Below, piece after piece: positions 57,500 to 64,000 of a stretch of 64,000 nucleotides of DNA (the stretch's first letter is position 1; every line of letters begins with the position of its first letter). A model generated the notes under the pieces. It was not told where the DNA came from, searched no databases, and saw nothing but the letters and a program-made list of their open reading frames with translations. The stretch is from Salvator merianae (Eukaryota; Chordata; Lepidosauria; Squamata; Teiidae), in assembly GCA_003586115.2 (NCBI GenBank), contig QVOM02000049.1:23427765-23491764 (forward strand). The letters run 5' to 3'. Both the position numbers and the translations under genes were made by a program.

Positions 57500-58625
57500 A
57501 TATTATTATCTTCATCATCATCATCACCATTACTATCACCATCATCATCATCATCATTATTCAGCTGGGAATAACACAGTACAAAGAGCAAGCAAAAATC
57601 AGATAGTTGGTTTTCTTTGAAAATTCAAGATGCAGCCAGAAACCTAAGAATTACCCAAATAATGTTGTAAAATATAACAGCAAAGTGATTTTTTTTGTAA
57701 ATATCTGAAATATTTACCTATTGTAAAAAAAATTGCCCAGACTGTTTGTTATGCCACCTAATGCACCCATAACTATTGGTATAACTTTGCTAATATTATC
57801 ATACTCTACCCATTTCAACAATTACTTTTAATTTTTTTCTGTTCTGCTATCACTATGTATTGACACATCTACAAATATCACTCTTTTCTTTTCAACTATT
57901 TACCAGTTATATATCAGTTTAGCTTTTAATTTAAGATTTTCTAAAATCATTTTAGATATTCCAAATTGTTTTTCATTTTTAACCTCACCATGCAAGTTAT
58001 TATTTGGCTCTTTCCTAAATATTTATAGCTTCTATGGCCCCAAAAAATCATGATAATGTTACTTTTAAATATACACATTCAGTTCCTTCAATTTTGCTGT
58101 ATAAAACAAATACACATTGTGTTTTAATCAAATCCACGTTCCATTTTGATTTCATCACTATCTAGCTGCACAATATTCAGTAGGTTTCCCATAAACTTTT
58201 TCCATAAACTTTTAAATCATCCATATGTAAGTGGAATGTTTTCAATTTTGTTTTGATGTTTCAAATTCAAGTTTTGCTTTATTTAGGATATGTATAAGGA
58301 GTATGATTGCATTGTTCAAAAGCAATGAGAATAGAGAATCTCCTTGGAAAATTCCCCTTTCTGATATTTATATTACCAAGTTCTTCGCCATCAGAGTTGT
58401 TTTCCACTGCATGGTTTCTTTTAATACATTTTAGATGTTTTGCTGCTGCCAAATATTTCCAAATACTTCTGTATACAACTGTGTGGTAAGGTGCCAAATG
58501 CTTTTTTATAATCTATCCAGGCCATTTGTAGATCAGTTTTTGGAATATTTGGAATTTTTAATGAACATTTTATGTATCAGCAACTGATCTTTGTTCTCTA
58601 GAGTTTTGGCAGTTGCCTTTTTCTT
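57500..58625 (-). mobile_element. R4-type (R2/R4 group) LINE, degenerate, antisense
   Basis: Minus-strand reading gives, in order, MAWIDYKKAFGTLPHSCIQK (first catalytic Asp motif), a RGIFQGDSLFSLLF block after a frameshift, HMDDLKVYGKS (the catalytic xMDD motif), YKYLGKSQ, and near the end VIPIVMGALGGITNSLG. These blocks in this order are characteristic of the R4/Dong clade of non-LTR retrotransposons. The element is 5'-truncated, full of stops and frameshifts, and ends in a trinucleotide tail (57510-57561). Confidence 0.78.
57510..57561 (+). repeat. (ATC)n-rich tail of the R4-type LINE
   Basis: ATC/ATT trinucleotides with a few CACC and TACT interruptions, exactly at the 3' end of the antisense LINE. 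Confidence 0.85.
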
Positions 58626-58661
58626 CTGGAGGGTACAGTGAATTTTTGAGCATGCAACTTA

Positions 58662-58990
58662 ATAATAATAGTAATAATAATAATAATAAATGTTTATTTA
58701 TAATGCCCAAAGGGTGGAGCAAGAAACATATACAATTGAAAGACAAACAAAACAAACAAAATATATGTATATAAAAATTGAATGCTCTATGTAAAAGCAT
58801 CCCCCATTCCTCATCAGATGCTTCACACCTCCATAGCTACATATCTAAATGATTCACTCTGGTGAATCAAAAAGGAAAGTCTTCAACCCCTTCTGAAAGC
58901 GGAGGAGATGCTCCAGCTGAAGGTCCAGAGGAAGACTGTTCCACAAACGTGGGGCTGGCTGGGTCTTGAAAGGTTCGCAGCCTTGAGGTA
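58662..58990 (-). mobile_element. L2-like LINE 3' region, antisense
   Basis: Starts with (AAT)n (58664-58688) and the inverted terminus TGTTTATTTATAATGCCCA. It ends with AGGAAGACTGTTCCACAAAC, then GTGGGGCTGGCTGGG, matching the block order of the longer antisense copy at 20369-20960. Confidence 0.55.
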
Positions 58991-59004
58991 CACGTTTACA
59001 CCTG

Positions 59005-59085
59005 ATGTGTAAGCAAGTGGGTCTAGTAGCACCTTAGAGTCCAACAGAGAGAAAGAAGTTGGTAGCATCAGCTTGCGTAGACTAA
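59005..59085 (+). repeat. Interspersed repeat with GTAGCACCTTAGAGTCCAAC core
   Basis: The string GTCTAGTAGCACCTTAGAG, followed by AGTTGGTAGCATCAGCTTGC, is a frequently seen squamate repeat, perhaps a LINE or SINE tail. It is interrupted on its right by the small transposon at 59086. Confidence 0.5.
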
Positions 59086-59212
59086 GGGCCCTTCACACCT
59101 ACCAACTGGAGCATTTCGTTATGCTCTCTTCCAAGTGTGGCACAGTGAGTGGGCGTGGCTGCAAGTCTGCAACTGCACAGTCCGTAAATAGGGAGTCTTC
59201 ACTGAAAAGGCC
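59086..59212. mobile_element. Very short PIF/Harbinger-like transposon
   Basis: The left end is GGGCCCTTCACACCTACC and the right end in reverse GGCCTTTTCAGTGAAGAC. The flanks TAA and TGA differ by one base. At 127 bp it is probably an internally deleted type A member (CAACTGCACAGTCC is all that is left of the core). Confidence 0.6.
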
Positions 59213-59817
59213 TGATTCCTGACCAATACTTTCATAGCCTCAGATGAGGAGGAAAGGAAGCCTTTGATGATGACTGCAGAATTGTACTACACAATCATAA
59301 TCTTGACATTGAAGAATACCTTCTTTGGGGATATCTTTTTGTTTCATCTTTAAATGATCTCCTCACAGCATCATCCCCCTCACCAAGATCCTATCTTAAC
59401 ATTATCTGAGTAAGCATAGTTTCTATTAGCCAGAGAGCTTCACCTACTGTGTATGTGTAGAGAATAACAAGGTACATCCTTTCAGATTATCTCTAAAATA
59501 ACAGATGACATAAAGATGTTTATTTGCACAGATAAGCGTGATCATTAACTGTCACTCAACAGGCCAATTAATTCATGTTAATCAAATCTTATAGAAGACA
59601 GTTATTACCTAAGAGTCAGATTACTATGCATAATGAACAGGAGAAGGTTGTGGTAACCATAAAGGTATTTTCTACTGAATTCAATGGTGTCATGTGCTGA
59701 GTGAATTGGAACAAGCTTAAGTTATATGGTTGCAGGGCTATTTTTACAATAAATGCAATGTTTAAAGATGAAAGTCAAATTAGTCTACCAATTTTTAAAT
59801 TTAGATTTTTAATTCTT
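59213..59817. other. Non-coding stretch
   Basis: No gene or repeat family recognised. Confidence 0.45.
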
Positions 59818-60543
59818 AGCGTAGCATAACTTTATTGTTGTAGCCATTGCCATAACAAATGTACAAACATAAAACATAGTAAAAGTATTATACATTTAAA
59901 TTACAAATATTTCAACCGATGTGGGCCTTTCTAATTTTAAGCGCAGCCCGAATAAAACAAGCTACCTGGAACGTAACATGGGGGAAAATATCAGCTAGGA
60001 GAAAACATATTAGATCCTCCTCAGGTCGCGTGTAACTACATATAATTCCACCAAGGAGATTAGTCCTTACGGAGTCATAAAGAGGGCAGTATAAAATAAA
60101 ATGTACAATATCCTCAACCCTGGCTGGATTGCAAATGCAGGTACGTTGGCTTCTTGGGATATTTTGATAACGACTATAGTGTGCATGATAGAAAGAGTTT
60201 GTAAACGCATTTAAGTGAAAGCTTTCCTAAGGGGTGCATTTACTATACTTAAAAGGTAGTTGGCCCCAATTTTGTGTTTCTTAAACTTGGGGTGCCATTT
60301 GGCAAATTTAGATTGTTTTGTGCACTCAGCATCCCTGGAAGCATCACAGTTCAGGAGGTGATCCCGCATTTTGTTGGTATCCCAGGTTAGGATTGTCTCC
60401 AAAGGGGGCAGGTGATATAGTTGAATTATTCCTGCAAAGTTGTCCTTCCATATCTGCTTTCTCCAAAAATATTGATAACAGATTTTTGCTATCTGGTCGT
60501 CAGGTAGGCTATTTTGTTTTATTTCTCTCATCTTACCCTCCAC
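59818..60543 (-). mobile_element. CR1-group LINE, ORF2 C-terminus and 3' end, antisense
   Basis: Minus-strand frame 60543-60211 encodes 110 residues ending NAPLRKAFT at a stop. Shifting frame there continues HLNAFTNSFYHAHYSRYQNI, then the Cys/His block RTCICNPARVEDIVHFILYC, typical of the zinc-finger-like end of squamate non-LTR ORF2 proteins. So one -1 frameshift separates two parts of the same coding region. It ends near 59925, followed by a 3' untranslated stretch containing GGCAATGGCTACAACAATAA. The clade within CR1-like LINEs is uncertain. Confidence 0.75.
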
Positions 60544-60970
60544 TTTTTCAGAGAACTAGTTATTATCGACTTTTCAGTATTTGACATATGCAAGACAATA
60601 TTTTTGATATGCAATATAATTACAACTAAGCTCACATCAGCAATTTATATTTTGCTTTTCTTATGTGCAAACATCCCTTTGCTAATATCTCCTATATGCA
60701 ATAAACAGGTAGCAAAGAGAAAGAGCATGAAGAAGTTGCAGCCTTCTTGATGGCTTTAATGATAAAATACAACTGGCCAAACAGTGAGTAGCATCCATCA
60801 TCAGGAAAAGCATTGCCAGACTCAAAGGTGAAGGAAAAGTATGAACAAATGAGGTAGGTTTTTGGACACTCAATCTGTTAACTGTTTGATGCCCTTTTTG
60901 TGCCTCTATAGATGGGGCAATACTTGGTAAAGGGGCGACTAAAAAAAAGTTATGTCTAATCACGCCCTTA
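60544..60970. other. Non-coding stretch
   Basis: May contain more upstream LINE sequence, but no similarity was recognised. A TAAAAAAAAG run lies near 60940. Confidence 0.4.
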
Positions 60971-61317
60971 GACCTTTTCTGCACTTATCTCTGGAATGAG
61001 ATAGTAAGAGGCCTAGTCTTCTTCTGGACCCTCTCTCCTGCATTCTACAGTGCACTGGATGGGATGCACTGTTCATTGGATAAAGCTTAACCCAGTCTAG
61101 GCAGCCAAAATAATCACCTAGACTGGGAGATCAGTAGGCCTACCAACAGTCCATAGGCCTCTGGAACTGAACAGGGAGGCATGTGGAAGGATGCATTCTT
61201 CTGCAGAGCATCCAATTCTGCAGAGGATCCACTTCAGCAGTGCACCAGATTGAGGAACCACTCCAGCCTGGCCTGGTCTTGCTGGCCTGCACCAGCCAGG
61301 TAAGTGCAGACACGGCC
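60971..61317. mobile_element. PIF/Harbinger-like transposon, type B, TTA duplication
   Basis: The left end is GACCTTTTCTGCACTTATCT and the right end in reverse GGCCGTGTCTGCACTTACCT. TTA is exact on both sides (60968-60970 and 61318-61320). The interior has GAACAGGGAGGCATGTGG, shared with 33836-34319. At 347 bp with both ends and duplication intact, it is the cleanest type B copy here. Confidence 0.88.
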
Positions 61318-61877
61318 TTAGAGTACAGCAACACAGAGATTCAACTATCCCTTCCAGCATGAACCTTTGAACCACACTGCCATATGTCCCCTGAATAGAA
61401 CACCCCATGTTACCTCTTCCATTCCACATGCCATCCTTTTTCTGCCCCTGTGCCTTGTCTCCTCCTCTGGAGCTGTTTCTGTACATTTGAATAGTGATTT
61501 ACAGGCCAACAGCAAAGTCCCCCTTTACTTGAGTGTCAGTCAAGTAATACGGTCCTCTCTTTCCCAAGCATTTTTTCAGAATCAGATATCCAGATCCTTC
61601 AGTTTGCTACATATTTTTTTTGCCTGTTTTTTTTGACCTCATTTCCAACCTTTTTTAAAATAATAATTCACTGACTCCTGATGGTTTCCTCCTCCTCCTC
61701 CTCCTCCACACTCACTAAGGCAGGGAAGTCCATCCTCAAAAAGAGGTGCCCAGCTGTGGCACATGCTATGCCCATTGCCTCCCATTGTGCCCTCAAAGCT
61801 CTGTACCCCATTATTTTAATAGGGCATTTTTTTTAGCTCCTGGGGATGGATCAAGGACATGCCATAAGTGACTGTAT
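61318..61877. other. Non-coding stretch with (TCC)n
   Basis: A (TCC)n run of about eight units at 61687-61708. The 89-codon ORF at 61367-61636 has no domain signal. Confidence 0.5.
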
Positions 61878-62893
61878 GGCTGTGTTCCGACACGGCATTT
61901 AATCAGTTTACAGGCCGTCTTCAGTCCCGACATGATCTTGCCGTTCCGTAATTTTTATGGATTAAATTGGCGAAATCCGGATTACTTTGTCTTCGGATTT
62001 AATGAATTCTCAAGCCGTTCCAGATCGCTAGCGCGCTTTACTTTGTGCTGTGGGCACGGGGAAAGCGATTATTTGAGAGGGACCGTACTGTTTTGGGGGG
62101 CGTGCAGAGGGAGGGATCCCCATTTTGTGCCGTCCAATGACAGACTTTGTGGGTGGGCAGGAAGCACATTAGTTTCCTCTGCCTCCATTATCCCCCCTTC
62201 CCTCGCTGCCAGGGGAAAATAAATCATCCTCCTTCTTCGCTAAGCTGAGGTCCTGCCAGGAAGAAATTAAAGGCTTTCTCCACTTCCATCTGCTCTTTAA
62301 AGGAAAAAATAAACTGCGCCTGTTTGGAGTTTTGCCTGGTCAGCACACAGTTAAAAATAGTAGAACCCCCCCCACGTTCGTTCCCCACTTTTTCCCTTTG
62401 TTATGGACCTCTCCCGCTACTTTTAAATTGCGCAGTTGCGCTAAAGTGAATCAGCAGGATAGCAGAACTCCGCATTTCAAAAGCTTAGTTTTTTAAAGTT
62501 CATAGTTTTAAAGTGAACGTAGTTTTTAAGTTCTGCTTCGGTAGACAGAGGCTGCAGGGAGGAGCAAATGGCGAATGACTAGTAATGCTGCCAAGTTAAC
62601 CCATGTCCGGAGGCAGCAGTGGGGACATGCAGAGAGCGGAGCTTGACTTTCCCGCCCCTGTGACGTCAAGGTTTGAACGTTGGGACTGCAGCCAATCACT
62701 GACTGCATAGGGAGGAGAATTTGATGAGGGGTGGAGGCAGAAAGGGTACTGCCAAGCACGGGAAATATCAGTGTGGGAACGAGCAAGTACGAATTGACTC
62801 TGTGTTAAATTGTAACTGTGGGAATGACCAGAAGACGAATTCACTGCGTGTACTCTTCTATACGGATTACACTGACGATGTCCGACCGCGGCC
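61878..62893 (+). mobile_element. Family C transposon, complete copy, TAT duplication
   Basis: The left end is GGCTGTGTTCCGACACGGC and the right end in reverse GGCCGCGGTCGGACATCG. TAT flanks both (61875-61877 and 62894-62896). It is colinear and inverted relative to 48932-50602, without the internal duplication. GC- and CpG-richer than its surroundings, implying modest age. A 96-codon frame (61932-62222) has a same-frame counterpart in the other copy, but no transposase or DNA-binding motif is seen. Confidence 0.9.
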
Positions 62894-62896
62894 TAT

Positions 62897-64000
62897 GTGA
62901 TAGAAACAACCTCTGATTGCCTTAGTACTGGACCCTTTCCCCATGTGTGGATGTAGCCTCAATTAGACTTTATCATCTGCAGTCCTAAGCTTAAAGGCTT
63001 CTTAATGTTCTTTACTGAAATTAAGGGAAACTACTTGATTCTACTGCATTAGAATATTTCAAATTTGAGTGTCTAGACCACCTGTCTTCTTTCTTTCTGG
63101 AATATTCCCCTTATTCTTTTCAAAGGAAATAGATGGTGATCGCAGCGAGCAAAATATAGAGTGGAAGTTTCCTTCTCTTCCAGTTTTATTGTTCTTGGCA
63201 AAAAGTTGCTGTTTTGGCAACAGGGAAGGATCAGCATGTGGGACCAAGCTGTGATGTCATGCTACCAACCAGCTGCAAATGCTGATATTATGCAGTAACT
63301 GATGACGTGAACATTTTTGCCTAGGCAAGTATAAGTGTGCTTCAGGAAAAAAAACCAAGGTTTTTTTGAAGCTCTTGAGTAGGACGACATTTTTACAACT
63401 CTTACAAATTATTTATTTTTACAATGCATGTTGCACTCATGCTATTAACATCTACTGATTTTTCACTAAGTGCTGTTGATCTCCGTTTACTGGCAAATGT
63501 TTAAACTGGAAGTTACAAATGTGTCTAAGGTCTAGAAACATGGTTAATCTATTTCACTTGGAAGGCTTTAAAAGCAGAAGGTAGCTTTGACTATGAAATG
63601 GGTAATCTGGAAGCTGTAAATCCTTTATAGTTGAATACAAAATAGATATTAAAAAAATCTCTAATCAATTTATGACAGCCAATTTATAAATCTGGTCTAA
63701 ATGGAGAAACCGTCTCTTTAAATATCCATCAAAAGATATGCCTATAAAATATGTCACCAATATAGAACCTCACATTGATAAAGACTTTTGGGTTACACTT
63801 ATACATTAAAGATTCTTACCATGATGAAGAAGGAACTATTGATGAAGAAAACTGAGAAATACAATCCAAACTAATAATCTTAAATGATGCAATATAATAC
63901 TGTCAGACTACTATTAACTTCCTCAGTACTAATTGCAACACTTAATAGGCCACCCAGTTTATTTGAACATTCCATTCAAAAATTATTATTAATACCTGAA
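62897..64000. other. Non-coding AT-rich stretch to window end
   Basis: Two opposite 60-codon ORFs near 63.1 kb are unsupported. No gene, RNA or repeat family was recognised in the last 1.1 kb. Confidence 0.45.

Overview
This window looks like nuclear intergenic or intronic DNA from a squamate reptile, most likely a lizard. No host gene exon, rRNA, tRNA gene or CRISPR array can be supported. The organism call rests on the repeat mix: tRNA-derived SINEs with a Sauria-like tail, diverged CR1 and L2-like LINEs, an R4-type LINE, L1 fragments, a hAT element, and a dense population of short inverted-repeat DNA transposons. Almost every open reading frame is short, lacks domain similarity, or lies inside a repeat or a low-complexity tract.

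Layout. 0-6.5 kb: two non-autonomous DNA transposons (1373-1775, 1923-2335), a 205-bp hairpin (3186-3390), an expanded GAA/GGA tract broken by a 274-base gap and flanked by a direct repeat, then two more transposons (5320-5563, 5702-6301). 7.3-8.7 kb: an L2-like LINE. 9-15 kb: six short transposons or fragments, a SINE with a 12-bp target duplication, and CR1 debris. 15-29 kb: mostly featureless AT-rich DNA with LINE 3' ends, microsatellites, a degenerate inverted/tandem block (22.1-22.9 kb), a SINE and an L1 end. 29.9-34.9 kb: transposons again, one of them split by an L1 insertion. 40-46.3 kb: transposon cluster with a hAT nested in a foldback element, a GC-rich minisatellite and a 422-base gap. 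47.5-54.8 kb: CR1 pieces and a second inverted-repeat family, including a copy with a suspicious 0.47-kb tandem duplication across a single N. 57.5-62.9 kb: an R4-type LINE, another LINE end with an identifiable reverse transcriptase C-terminus, and two more transposons.

The unifying signal is a group of about two dozen short elements whose ends begin GGGCC/GGCC/GAGCC followed by a (T/C)TGYRCACTT-like block. Where both flanks can be read, many carry a 3-bp target duplication (TTA, TAA, TAT, TCA, CAA, AGA, ATG, CCA). That combination fits non-autonomous PIF/Harbinger-type transposons. No transposase is encoded here, so the autonomous partner must lie elsewhere. I found no evidence for a new multi-gene system; the novelty, if any, lies in these transposon families, their nesting, and several assembly-sensitive structures.
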